Notes: generated by a model not told the origin, from the sequence alone. DNA of 39,571 nt from SZUA-35 sp037969565 (GCA_037969565.1 JBBKXQ010000070.1:1-39571), one strand, 5' to 3'; counted from the stretch's first letter, positions 24,333-32,402 are shown. Made by a program: numbers and translations.

Positions 24333-25577
24333 ATGACTTCGCCGCTTCCGCTACCGGTTCGCACGATCCAGGTCATTTTCGCGCTGATGCTGGCACTGGC
24401 CGCGCTGGCGGTTTCCTTCCCGGGCGACGCCCAGACCGACAAGATCGATTCGATTCGGGAAGAGCGACGTCAGGTCGAGTCGCAGGCCAAGGAAAAAGCC
24501 AAGGAAATCAACGTGGCCGACGCAGAGCTCGAGCAGGTGTCGGCGACGTTGGCCGCGCTGACCTCATCGGTGAACGCCCAAGAAGCTCGAGTCATCGACG
24601 CTCAGCGACAGTTGGCCGAGGCCGAGACCAGGCTCGTCGATTCTGAGGCCGCGGTTCTCCAGGGAGAAGCCGACATCGAGTTGCTCAAACAACAGTTGGC
24701 TGACCGAGCCATTTCGTCGTTCGTCACGCAAGGTTCCAAACCGGTGTTGCTGGCGCAGACCGATGACCCGAATCTCGCGGTCCGGATGCAGCACTTGGTC
24801 GACGGGATCACACGAGCCGACGTCGATGTCGCCGATGCGCTGCGAGCGGCGGAGGAAGATTTGGCCTTGGATCGCCAGAACGCCGAGGAATCCCGGCTTG
24901 ACGCCATCGCCATCGGCGATCAGATGGCCGCTGATCTCGGTGTCCTCGAAGAGGATCGCACCCTGCAGGCCGAAATCACCGCCGAGGCCGAGGACCGCCT
25001 CAACAGCATCCTGGCCGAACGGGCTGCGCTCGAAGCACAGGGTTTCCAGCTCGACAAAGACCTGACCAACGCCCAGGACCAGTACGCCGCTGAGCTCGCT
25101 CGTCGGCAGGCAGCCAAACCGGCAGCCGCTCCGAGAGGGTCTGGAGGTTCAGGAGGCTCCGGTGGATCGGGCCCCGTGGCATCATCGGGCGAGATCGTCA
25201 ACGCCGGCGGAATCTCGGTGCACGAGTCGATCGCCTCGAACGTCACTCGTCTTCTCTCCGACGCGGCGGCGGCCGGTGTTTCATTCGGTGGGGGCGGATA
25301 TCGCGACCCTGCGGGCCAGATCCGAGTGCGCCGGAGCAACTGCGGCACGAGCGACTACGCCGTTTATGAAATGCCGTCCAGCCAGTGTCGTCCCCCAACA
25401 GCCAAGCCCGGCTCGTCGATGCACGAGCGAGGTCTGGCCATCGACTTCACGTTCAACGGCCGGATCATCAGTAGTCGATCGGGTGACGGATGGAACTGGT
25501 TGGCGGCCAACGCAGCCAGCTACGGGCTCTACAACTTGCCCAGCGAACCCTGGCATTGGTCGACCAACGGCGGCTGA
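24333..25577 (+). CDS. Exported coiled-coil protein with VanY-type D-alanyl-D-alanine carboxypeptidase domain
   Basis: A 414-residue protein. A signal-type hydrophobic segment lies at about 9-31. A long heptad-rich coiled coil at about 35-250 (EERRQVESQAKEKAKEIN onward) precedes a GSGGSGGSGG linker near 268-277, then a VanY/peptidase M15 domain: the zinc motif SMHERGLAIDF (S-x-H-x6-D) and EPWHWS near the C-terminus supply ligands and the catalytic Glu. It should trim peptidoglycan stem peptides outside the membrane. The layout resembles division hydrolase activators or hydrolases such as EnvC/RipC but with M15 instead of M23 or NlpC. The frame is open upstream only as a shadow over nadE, so the ATG at 24333 is used. 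Confidence 0.85.
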   Translation: MTSPLPLPVRTIQVIFALMLALAALAVSFPGDAQTDKIDSIREERRQVESQAKEKAKEINVADAELEQVSATLAALTSSVNAQEARVIDAQRQLAEAETRLVDSEAAVLQGEADIELLKQQLADRAISSFVTQGSKPVLLAQTDDPNLAVRMQHLVDGITRADVDVADALRAAEEDLALDRQNAEESRLDAIAIGDQMAADLGVLEEDRTLQAEITAEAEDRLNSILAERAALEAQGFQLDKDLTNAQDQYAAELARRQAAKPAAAPRGSGGSGGSGGSGPVASSGEIVNAGGISVHESIASNVTRLLSDAAAAGVSFGGGGYRDPAGQIRVRRSNCGTSDYAVYEMPSSQCRPPTAKPGSSMHERGLAIDFTFNGRIISSRSGDGWNWLAANAASYGLYNLPSEPWHWSTNGG

Positions 25578-25671
25578 TCGGCGCAGCGGTGGCACGCTGA
25601 TGACTGAATTTCCGTGGTCAGCGACCCTCCGCTAGGGTCAGCCCGCTCATCATTCATGACCAGGGGGATCC

Positions 25672-26331
25672 ATGGCCGTTCCGAACAAGCCGCGCACGCC
25701 ATTTGCTCCGTGGGACCGGCGGGAGCTTCCCGGCCGGTTCTCGGTGGAGGAAACAGCAAAGCGGGTTGGCCACTACAAGTGGGTCGAGATGAAGGTGTTC
25801 GAGATGATGGGTGGCTGGGTTGCCACCGTCCCGGAACTCGACATCAAGCTTCGTCTCGGCACCCACTGCTATCACCATGCATTCCACTCCGAGCTCTGGC
25901 ACAAGCGTCTGCCTGAGCTACGGGAGATGAATCCCGACAAGATGACGGTGCCCCCGAACCCCGAGTTCGAGACCTTCATCGAGGCGCTGATGGCCCCGGA
26001 AGCGGCCGACCAGACGATCGAAAAAATGGTGGGGCTCTATCGGGTGCTGTTGCCGCACCTGATCGCGGCCTACACGTTCCACAAGAACAACACCTCGACC
26101 ATCACCGACTCACCAACCATCCGGTCCATCGATTTCTGTCTGCAAGACGACATGGAAGAGTGGCGAGAAGGGGAAATGGTCGTGCAGTCGCTTCTCGAGA
26201 CCGACGAGCAGGTGGATCGGGCTGCTGCCCACCAAGCGAAGCTCACCAAGCTGATGCTGGCCGCCGGTGGTGTCGCCGGACCGGGCTCAGTCGGCAGTTT
26301 CGACATGGACGACTCGGGAGCGGTGGGCTGA
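25672..26331 (+). CDS. Uncharacterised protein, possibly ferritin-like helical fold
   Basis: A 219-residue soluble protein. AGGGGG precedes the ATG by a few bases. It is mostly helical by inspection: RVGHYKWVEMKVFEMMGGW, a His/Glu-rich segment THCYHHAFHSELWHKRL, QTIEKMVGLYRVLLPHLIAAY, and SIDFCLQDDMEEWREGEMVV. The regular E/H positions in four helices suggest a ferritin-like four-helix bundle that could hold a dimetal site. The gene is followed one base later by a second unknown gene, a tight pair. I do not recognise a named family. Fold suggestion is inference. Confidence 0.7.
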   Translation: MAVPNKPRTPFAPWDRRELPGRFSVEETAKRVGHYKWVEMKVFEMMGGWVATVPELDIKLRLGTHCYHHAFHSELWHKRLPELREMNPDKMTVPPNPEFETFIEALMAPEAADQTIEKMVGLYRVLLPHLIAAYTFHKNNTSTITDSPTIRSIDFCLQDDMEEWREGEMVVQSLLETDEQVDRAAAHQAKLTKLMLAAGGVAGPGSVGSFDMDDSGAVG

Positions 26332-26332
26332 G

Positions 26333-26887
26333 ATGATCACGGTGACACCTTCCTCGTTCACGAAGGTGAAGTTCGAGGTCGACCCGATCGAAACGGTGGC
26401 CACGGAGATGGTGAGCCGTGTCGGTGGCCTGCCTGACGACTTCTCCGTCGAATTGATCATCAAAGAGGATGAGCCCACCACCCGGATGACCATCACGTCG
26501 CTCGATCCGGTCGTGTTCACGATGGACAGCGGTGCGCTGGAAGACACGCGAGACCCCCGCACCTTCGGCGAGGAGATGGCCCAGAACTCGATCGGGCGTT
26601 TGCTCTATGAGTTCTCGGACCGCACCAGCGAAGACTTTGCGGCTCCCGCGCTGGGCGAGCCCGCCGATTTCGCCCTGCGGATTGCGTGGGACACCTATTG
26701 CTACGGGCGGGTGAGCCGACTCGGGGTTCGGGTGTACCGACCGAAGCACCTGTACAACTTCCGCAACCGTCTTGGCTTCACCGATGAGGCCGATCGGATG
26801 TTCGAGCGACTCTGGATGGCCGAGAGCCTCACCTGGGCCGACATCGTGGCGCTGTGTGCGATGAGCGACCAGCTACCGGCTACCTGA
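26333..26887 (+). CDS. Uncharacterised protein paired with the ferritin-like gene
   Basis: A 184-residue protein whose ATG begins one base after the previous stop codon. The start at 26333 is preferred over an upstream one because the earlier in-frame region overlaps the previous gene. The N-terminal half is beta-rich (MITVTPSSFTKVKFEVDP, FSVELIIKEDE, RMTITSLDPVVFTMDSGALED). The C-terminal half is helical with GRLLYEFSDRTSEDF and RMFERLWMAESLTWADIVAL. There is one Tyr-Cys-Tyr, no membrane segment, and no motif I can name. Co-expression with 25672-26331 is nearly certain. Confidence 0.7.
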   Translation: MITVTPSSFTKVKFEVDPIETVATEMVSRVGGLPDDFSVELIIKEDEPTTRMTITSLDPVVFTMDSGALEDTRDPRTFGEEMAQNSIGRLLYEFSDRTSEDFAAPALGEPADFALRIAWDTYCYGRVSRLGVRVYRPKHLYNFRNRLGFTDEADRMFERLWMAESLTWADIVALCAMSDQLPAT

Positions 26888-26918
26888 TTCCAACCGGATT
26901 GCAATCGGATCGAGCGGG

Positions 26919-27323
26919 TCAGCTCAGATCGTGCATGGTGACGGGCTCGTGAAGGTCGATGTCGGGCGGCGCCGACAGCAAGCCGATGCAGGCCCCGGCC
27001 ATCTCCACCATGATCGCCCCGTCGAAGTGAGCTTGCTGGGCTTCGCTCGACTCCCACTTCTCGATGATGGTGAGCCGGCCCGGTTTCGTCATCGACGCCA
27101 CCAGATCGATGTTGCGGGATCGGGAGTCCATCCGGCTGAGAACGACGTACTTGGCGAGGACGGCGAGCAGTTCTTCTGACCGATCAGTCTGAAACGTGAG
27201 GGTCACCATCACCGGCTCGATCTCGTCCTGGTGGCCGGTGTCGGACGAAGGACCCGGACTCGTCCCGGGTGCCGGACGGCCCGTTGCTGCGGTCCTTGGT
27301 TGGTTCGGTGATTTGTCGGTCAT
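26919..27323 (-). CDS. Antibiotic biosynthesis monooxygenase (ABM) domain protein
   Basis: A 134-residue protein. After a proline/serine-rich N-terminal stretch of about 38 residues comes a compact ABM/dimeric alpha-beta barrel: MVTLTFQTDRSEELLAVLA, SRSRNIDLVASMTKPG, LTIIEKWESSEAQQAHFDG and a C-terminal helix-strand. These small proteins often act as quinol monooxygenases or heme-degrading enzymes, or are of unknown function. The ATG at 27323 is used, but ATG at 27209 (MVTLTFQ) would give a typical 96-residue ABM protein and is plausible. It is divergent from the sigma factor gene. Confidence 0.75.
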   Translation of the reverse strand: MTDKSPNQPRTAATGRPAPGTSPGPSSDTGHQDEIEPVMVTLTFQTDRSEELLAVLAKYVVLSRMDSRSRNIDLVASMTKPGRLTIIEKWESSEAQQAHFDGAIMVEMAGACIGLLSAPPDIDLHEPVTMHDLS

Positions 27324-27528
27324 TGGTCGCGTTTCAAGCTCGAGGTAAAGGGAATGGTTGGCGGCGCCGACAATTCATCCAGAGTTCGATCGTCGATGTG
27401 GCATAGCAACGGCTGCCTGACTCCGTAGAGTTCAATAGCACAAGAATCTGCCGCAGTCTGTACCCTCCGGGGAGTAGCGGTCCGAGGTTGGCGATTCCGT
27501 CGTCGGCCGAGTAGTGAAGGGGAATCAC

Positions 27529-28464
27529 TTGGCGAAGGAGCGAGTCGAGCGGGACGAGGAAGATCTCGTCAGGCTTTACCTAACCGACATTGGCCAGTAT
27601 CCCCTTCTGACCAAAGAAGACGAAGTGCGGCTCGCCCAGGCCATCGAAGCGGGCAAAGTCTCCGCCGAAGAACTCGAGGCCGACGATTCGGTCACGCCGG
27701 CCCGCAAGCGCGAGCTTCGCCGGTCAATCCGCAAAGGTCGCGAGGCCGAGCGCACCTTCGTGCAGTCGAACCTCCGGTTGGTCGTTTCGATCGCCAAGAA
27801 ATACCAGGCATCCGGGCTCCCGCTGCTCGACCTCATCCAAGAGGGCAACCTCGGTCTGATGCACGCCGTCGAGAAATTCGACTGGCGCAAAGGATTCAAG
27901 TTCTCCACGTACGCAACGTGGTGGATCCGTCAGGCGATCACCCGCGGTATTGCCAACACAGGCCGCACGATCCGACTTCCCGTGCATGCCGGCGACACCC
28001 TCGCCCGTTTGCAGAAAGCTCGAGCTCGGCTCGAGCTCAAGTACGGACGTCCGGCCACACTCACCGAGCTCGCAGCCGAAGTCGAGATGCCAGAAGACAA
28101 GGTCACCGAAGCCCTGCGCTTCGCGGCCGAACCCCTCTCGCTCTCGGAGCCGCTCCGGGAAGATGGCGATGCCGAGCTCGGCGACGTCGTCGAAGACCGA
28201 GGCGCCGACTCACCATTCGAGGTTGCGGCCACGGCCCTCCTGCCCGAAGAGATTGCCCGCCTCCTGGCGCCGCTCGACGAGCGGGAGCGTGAGATTCTCA
28301 AGCTCCGATTCGGCCTCGACCGAGGCGAGCCCCGCACCCTCGAAGAGGTTGGCGAATATTTCAACCTCACCCGTGAGCGGATTCGTCAGATCGAAGCCCG
28401 GGCCATGTCGAAGCTCCGTCATCCGAGCTCCGACACCGGCGCCCGAGACCTGCTCGCCGTCTGA
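27529..28464 (+). CDS. RNA polymerase sigma factor, primary-like (group 1/2 sigma-70)
   Basis: A 311-residue sigma-70: region 1.2 (DLVRLYLTDIGQYPLLTKEDE), region 2 (NLRLVVSIAKKYQ, DLIQEGNLGLMHAVEKF, FKFSTYATWWIRQAITR), region 3, and region 4 (LDEREREILKLRFGLDRG ... LTRERIRQIEARAMSKLRHP). It lacks the long N-terminal 1.1 region of a full SigA, suggesting a short primary or group 2 factor such as SigB/HrdA-type. I chose TTG at 27529 because GAAGGGG lies six bases upstream; the GTG at 27514 is possible. A strong bidirectional terminator separates it from heliorhodopsin. Confidence 0.9.
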   Translation: MAKERVERDEEDLVRLYLTDIGQYPLLTKEDEVRLAQAIEAGKVSAEELEADDSVTPARKRELRRSIRKGREAERTFVQSNLRLVVSIAKKYQASGLPLLDLIQEGNLGLMHAVEKFDWRKGFKFSTYATWWIRQAITRGIANTGRTIRLPVHAGDTLARLQKARARLELKYGRPATLTELAAEVEMPEDKVTEALRFAAEPLSLSEPLREDGDAELGDVVEDRGADSPFEVAATALLPEEIARLLAPLDEREREILKLRFGLDRGEPRTLEEVGEYFNLTRERIRQIEARAMSKLRHPSSDTGARDLLAV

Positions 28465-28493
28465 GCCGGTACACCGCACAAGAACACTCTCAG

Positions 28494-28522
28494 AAAAGCG
28501 CAGGCCCATGGCCTGCGCTTTT
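28494..28522. terminator. Bidirectional rho-independent terminator
   Basis: AAAAGCGCAGGCC, loop CAT, GGCCTGCGCTTTT: a 13-bp perfect stem with a T-run on both strands, placed between the stops of the sigma gene (+) and heliorhodopsin (-). It can end both transcripts. Confidence 0.85.
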
Positions 28523-28533
28523 CGGTTCTGCCG

Positions 28534-29346
28534 TTATTCGGGAATGAGCACGTTGGCGTAGAGCTGCCAGGCGAGTGCGCTCTTGGCGACGAAACTGAGA
28601 ATGATGTACACCCGCTCCCCGACGATGTAGTCCCTCCAAGGTCCCACTTCCCGGTATTGCAGCCATTGGTTGATGGCGAAGCTGTTGAAGAGAACGAAGA
28701 TCGAGGCGATGATCCCGTAGACGAAGGTCGGTGGTCGACCGTCACCGGTGAAGATGTAGCCGACGATGGCCAGCCATGGTCCGATGGCGGCAACACAACC
28801 GAACCAGAAGGGTGTCCACCAGGTTGGCTGACCCTTGCGATTGACCATTTCCATGATCCAACCGAAGAGGATCATCGAGATGTTGGCGAAGGCGAGGCCG
28901 ACGAGCGCGGCCAAGTCGGTCACCGACGTGATGAGTGCGATCGTGATGATCATCAGGGTGGACGAGAGCGCGTACTCGACCCAGCGAAAGCGGTTCCGAC
29001 CGTGTCGCAGTTCGTCGCCGTACTTCTTGAACCCGACCGTGGAGATCAGGAAATGGAAGCAGGCCGAGAGCAGAAGAAAAGCAGCCGTCAGCGGGGCCAG
29101 CTGCACATCGGCGAACGTCGACAACACACCGTTCTCGACCGGCGTGCCGGGAGGGCCATTGAGATTGAATGTCGTGATCGGCAGTGTGAAATCGGCCGCG
29201 ATGATCACCATCACGACAGCCGAAACCAGGTGGAGGACGCCGGCCCCGAGATTCAGACGGCGAAGGCCTTTCAGGGTTCCATCCGTGACCGCGACCGAGG
29301 GAGGATCACCATCGGCGACGGGGTTGTTGATTCGTGCAGCAGTCAT
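28534..29346 (-). CDS. Heliorhodopsin (retinal-binding seven-helix membrane protein)
   Basis: A 270-residue protein with seven hydrophobic helices, starting after a 25-residue cytosolic N-terminus as expected for the inverted heliorhodopsin topology. Helix 1 is LNLGAGVLHLVSAVVMVIIA, helix 3 begins RWVEYALSSTLMII and helix 7 has SFVAKSALAWQLYANVL. Conserved residues place as His39, His98, Glu124 (counterion) and Lys255 (retinal Schiff base), with spacing close to the reference heliorhodopsin 48C12 (H23, H80, E107, K241). Heliorhodopsins sense light without clear pumping, and their signalling partners are debated. No retinal synthesis gene is in the window. Its mRNA probably ends at the shared terminator with the sigma gene. 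Confidence 0.93.
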   Translation of the reverse strand: MTAARINNPVADGDPPSVAVTDGTLKGLRRLNLGAGVLHLVSAVVMVIIAADFTLPITTFNLNGPPGTPVENGVLSTFADVQLAPLTAAFLLLSACFHFLISTVGFKKYGDELRHGRNRFRWVEYALSSTLMIITIALITSVTDLAALVGLAFANISMILFGWIMEMVNRKGQPTWWTPFWFGCVAAIGPWLAIVGYIFTGDGRPPTFVYGIIASIFVLFNSFAINQWLQYREVGPWRDYIVGERVYIILSFVAKSALAWQLYANVLIPE

Positions 29347-29486
29347 GGGTTGATCCGTTCTGCGACCTGACTCGGCAAGATTCTGCGTTGTCTCGTGAGG
29401 GTGGCCGCCCGTGGGTTACGTCGGGGCTCGAGCCCGAACCATCGAACCTACGCGTTGACGCAAGGTGCTGGTACATCGGAGCGCAA

Positions 29487-29512
29487 GAAGGCCGACCTGG
29501 CGGTCGGCCTTC
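29487..29512 (-). terminator. Hairpin between tRNA-Sec and heliorhodopsin
   Basis: GAAGGCCGACC/GGTCGGCCTTC, 11-bp stem with a four-base loop, followed on the minus strand by TTGCGC. It lies 88 bases after the tRNA-Sec 3' end and 141 bases before heliorhodopsin, so it likely ends the tRNA transcript. Confidence 0.55.
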
Positions 29513-29599
29513 GAGCTACTGCTCGGTTTGTGATCCTGTCTGTTCACTTGATTGCGTGTCTTGGCTGTCTCAGACCGATTGATTCGACTGATTCGCCTT

Positions 29600-29697
29600 G
29601 GCGGAGGTGGACGGGAATCGAACCCGCCTACGATGGATCACACCGCACACCCGCTTTGAAGGCGGGGGAGCCCACCAGGTACTCGGACACCTCCGCC
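29600..29697 (-). tRNA. selC: tRNA-Sec (anticodon UCA)
   Basis: A 98-base RNA on the minus strand. The 8-bp acceptor stem is GGCGGAGG/CCTCCGCC, as expected for bacterial tRNA-Sec. The anticodon stem is CCCGC/GCGGG with loop CTTCAAA, giving anticodon UCA. The T-arm has GGTTCGATTCCCG, and a long variable arm lies between. CCA is not encoded: the next bases read AAGG, so CCA must be added and the discriminator is A, where tRNA-Sec usually has G. Together with selA, selB and serS in this window it completes most of the Sec pathway. A TAGGGT -10 candidate sits five bases upstream. Confidence 0.95.
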
Positions 29698-29701
29698 TGG
29701 A

Positions 29702-29707
29702 ACCCTA
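29702..29707 (-). promoter_or_regulatory. Putative -10 box of tRNA-Sec
   Basis: Minus-strand TAGGGT ends four bases before the mature 5' end of tRNA-Sec. No clear -35 was seen. Confidence 0.3.
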
Positions 29708-29878
29708 GCGGTCGGCCTTCCCGGCCCGGTAGTCCGAGCCCTCGCCCGAGAGCCAGCTCCTTCCCCCAGTACCGATCTCTCTTTTGAATCACCCAACCTC
29801 GAATCAGCCGACTCCGTCGCTCTGAGTTGACAACACGCTTCCCCCGAAGGCCCAAGCGAGTGTCGTCGAGGAGTCGTT

Positions 29879-30508
29879 GTGTTGTGTTTCTTTTCTGCCA
29901 AAGGCGGAGTCGGGTGTTCGGTCATGGCGGCAGCCACCGCTCAACTGGCCGCCAAGCGCGGCCCCACGCTGCTGGTCGACCTGCATGGTGAACTCACGTC
30001 GATCCTCGGCCTGTCACCCGACATCGACGGACTCGCCGGCTGGTTCAACACCGAGGCTGCGTCACCCGATTTGCTGCATCGGCTCGAAGTGCCGGTCGCC
30101 GACGGATTGTCACTGCTGCCCCGCGGCGGCTGTCGGTCCGTGACCAGGCCGAGTCGCTACCGACTCCTGGCTGATTTGTTGAGTATCGAGCGTCGAACCG
30201 TGGTGGTCGACGTCGGCACCTCAGCCATCCCGGCTGTGGCACTCATTGCGCAGGCCAGCGCCTCCGTGCTCGTGACACGAGCCTGCTACTTGGCACTCCG
30301 TGCTGCCCGCTGCGGACCGACACCCGACCACGTCCTGCTCGTGAAGGAACCAGGGCGAGCGCTCAACTCGGGCGATGTCGAGGCGGCGATCGGCGCGCCG
30401 GTGACGGCCATGGTTCCCTGGGACCCAGCCGTTGCCCGGTCGGTTGACGCTGGCCTGTTGGCCGCCCGGCTCCCGCGCTCGCTCCATGTCCTGGGTGCGT
30501 TTCTGTGA
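29879..30508 (+). CDS. TadZ/CpaE-like (Ssd-type) ParA/MinD ATPase-fold protein of the Tad locus
   Basis: A 209-residue protein with the deviant Walker A region SAKGGVGCSV at about residues 6-15. The signature lysine is present, but the usual second lysine (GKT/S) is cysteine, so ATP hydrolysis may be lost. The strand/Walker B segment is VVVDVGTSAIPAV. TadZ/CpaE and the mycobacterial Ssd proteins localise the pilus machine to the pole or midcell. The GTG start has GAGGAG five bases upstream. Its stop overlaps the next gene start (GTGA), beginning a chain of overlapping genes. There is no receiver domain, unlike CpaE. Confidence 0.82.
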   Translation: MLCFFSAKGGVGCSVMAAATAQLAAKRGPTLLVDLHGELTSILGLSPDIDGLAGWFNTEAASPDLLHRLEVPVADGLSLLPRGGCRSVTRPSRYRLLADLLSIERRTVVVDVGTSAIPAVALIAQASASVLVTRACYLALRAARCGPTPDHVLLVKEPGRALNSGDVEAAIGAPVTAMVPWDPAVARSVDAGLLAARLPRSLHVLGAFL

Positions 30509-31617
30509 GTGACCGTGACCCCTTGTCCGACTTCGTCACCAACGCACTGATCGAACGGCCGACCGTCACGACCATCGAGCTCGTCGAGGAGGCTCGACTC
30601 TCGTCGCCGCTCAGCGACGTTTCCGATTTGAGCGAGCGCATTGATCGCTTGGTCGCTCGGGCCCGTGGGCTGGGTGCCCTCGCCCCGTTCTTCGACGACT
30701 CCGACATCACCGAGGTGATGGTGAACGGACCTGGTCCGGTCTGGATCGATCGAGCGGGCGTTGTCGAGAAATCCGAGGTGTCGGTCGGGGCCAACGACAT
30801 CGCCCTTCTGGTCGAGCGGATTCTCGAACCCCTCGGTCTCCGGGTCGATCGAGTCAGCCCCTTCGTCGATGCTCGACTTCCCGACGGCAGCCGGGTCAAC
30901 ATCGTCGTGCCTCCGCTGGCCATCGACGGCCCGGTGGTCACGATTCGGCGATTCGCAACGAAGTCGGTCGGTCTCGACCGCTTCGGGCCACCCGAAGTCC
31001 GGGAGCTTCTTCGCCGACTCGTGGTCGGACGGGCCACCATGCTCGTCGTTGGTGGCACGGGCGCAGGCAAGACCACACTGCTCAATGCGCTCGCCGTCAA
31101 CATCGGGTCGACCGAGCGGGTCATCACCGTCGAGGAGACCGCAGAGCTGAGGCTGCCCGGCGATCATGTGGTTCGGTTGGAATCACGACCGGCGAATCGA
31201 GAGGGAGTCGGTGAGGTGACGATCCGCCAACTCACTCGTAACGCCCTGCGCATGCGGCCCGATCGTTTGGTCATCGGCGAGGTCCGAGGGGGCGAGGCGC
31301 TCGACTTGCTCCTCGCTCTGAACACTGGTCACGAGGGCTCCCTCGCCACCTGTCACGCGAATGATCCGCTCGCGGGCCTACGTCGGGTCGAAACTCTGGC
31401 CCTCTTCGGCGGCGTTGATCTGCCCCTGTCGGCGATCCGGGAGCAGCTTCTCGCTGCTGTGGATGTGGTGGTGTTCGTGGGCAAGCGGGCCAATGAACGG
31501 CTGGTCCTCTCGGTGGCGGAGGTCGATCGTGAGCAGATGCAGGTGTTGGAGCTGTGGCCGCACACCGAGTCGGAACCTCGACGTCCAACCGTCAGAGAGG
31601 CCCTGCGTTCATGCTGA
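30505..31617 (+). CDS. cpaF: CpaF/TadA family pilus assembly ATPase
   Basis: A 370-residue secretion ATPase. An N-terminal domain (SDITEVMVNGPGPVWIDR) precedes the RecA-like core with Walker A GGTGAGKTT at 183-191, the Asp box VITVEETAELRLPG, Walker B-like RPDRLVIGEVRGGEALDLL, and the His box with GHEGSLATCHAND. It powers Flp pilus or secretion assembly. It overlaps the TadZ-like gene by four bases and TadB by seven. Gene order equals the mycobacterial ssd-cpaF-tadB-tadC-DUF4244 locus as I recall it. Confidence 0.93.
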   Translation: MSDRDPLSDFVTNALIERPTVTTIELVEEARLSSPLSDVSDLSERIDRLVARARGLGALAPFFDDSDITEVMVNGPGPVWIDRAGVVEKSEVSVGANDIALLVERILEPLGLRVDRVSPFVDARLPDGSRVNIVVPPLAIDGPVVTIRRFATKSVGLDRFGPPEVRELLRRLVVGRATMLVVGGTGAGKTTLLNALAVNIGSTERVITVEETAELRLPGDHVVRLESRPANREGVGEVTIRQLTRNALRMRPDRLVIGEVRGGEALDLLLALNTGHEGSLATCHANDPLAGLRRVETLALFGGVDLPLSAIREQLLAAVDVVVFVGKRANERLVLSVAEVDREQMQVLELWPHTESEPRRPTVREALRSC

Positions 31618-32402
31618 GCATCGGCGTCGCCATCCTCTGCGGGGTCAGTGTGTTGTCCCTGTTGTGGCCGAGTCCATCGCTCGGTCGAGCCGACCGGGCC
31701 ACTGACATCTGGTCGGCCGTTTCGGTGCCGCCGGCTTGGCTCGTCATCACGGCGCTTGCCGTCGTTGCCGTGGCTGTCCACAGCGCGGTGGTGCTCGTCG
31801 AGGGTGTGCTCGTCGTCGCCATTGTCCGGCAGCAACGAACGCGGGCCACTGAGCGGCAAAGCGACATACGAACGATGCAGGCCACGGCTGAGTTTCTCGA
31901 TCAGGTGGTCATCCAGCTCCAATCGGGTTCCTCGCTTCGCTTCAGCCTGGTTTCGGTCGCCCAAGCGTCTCCTCTCCCGGGATCGCACGAACTCGCAGTC
32001 ATCGCTGCTCAGCTACACGCCGGAGCAGGTCTGTCCGAGGCCCTTGCGTACCGAGTCAGCGAGCCCCGCTCGGCCACGGTCGAAATCGTCGCTACCACGC
32101 TCGAGGTCCTGCACCGCTCCGGGGCTGCGGCGGCTCCGGCGCTCGAAAGAACCGGCGACACCGTTCGAGAGCGCATCGCTACCGACGCCGATGCTCGCAC
32201 CCAGTCGCAGCAGGCAATGGCATCGGCTGCTCTGATTGCATCACTACCTGCGTTGTTCGCCGCATTCGCCTCGATCGCCGAGCCCGAGCTACTCGATTTC
32301 TACCTCCACCAGAACTCGGGGCTGGTCTGCATCGTCGGTTCGACTCTTCTCACCGTGGCGGGTTGGGTGTGGATCCAGTGGCTCGTCTGGGGGCAGCCGT
32401 GA
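31611..32402 (+). CDS. tadB: TadB-like type II/IV pilus inner membrane protein
   Basis: A 263-residue integral membrane protein with hydrophobic segments near the N-terminus (about 1-20, 40-75) and at the C-terminus (about 203-222 and 235-260), plus a cytosolic helical core (DQVVIQLQSGSSLRFSLVSVA, AQLHAGAGLSEALAYRV) of the T2SSF/GspF type. GspF-like proteins anchor the ATPase. The ATG at 31611 overlaps cpaF by seven bases and is preceded by AGAGAGG; earlier in-frame codons lie inside cpaF. Overlaps TadC by four bases (GTGA). Confidence 0.8.
   Translation: MLSIGVAILCGVSVLSLLWPSPSLGRADRATDIWSAVSVPPAWLVITALAVVAVAVHSAVVLVEGVLVVAIVRQQRTRATERQSDIRTMQATAEFLDQVVIQLQSGSSLRFSLVSVAQASPLPGSHELAVIAAQLHAGAGLSEALAYRVSEPRSATVEIVATTLEVLHRSGAAAAPALERTGDTVRERIATDADARTQSQQAMASAALIASLPALFAAFASIAEPELLDFYLHQNSGLVCIVGSTLLTVAGWVWIQWLVWGQP

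Noticed and set aside
29410..29470. tRNA-like sequence with GGTTCGA text on the minus strand near tRNA-Sec
   Set aside because: No acceptor stem or anticodon arm can be folded around it.
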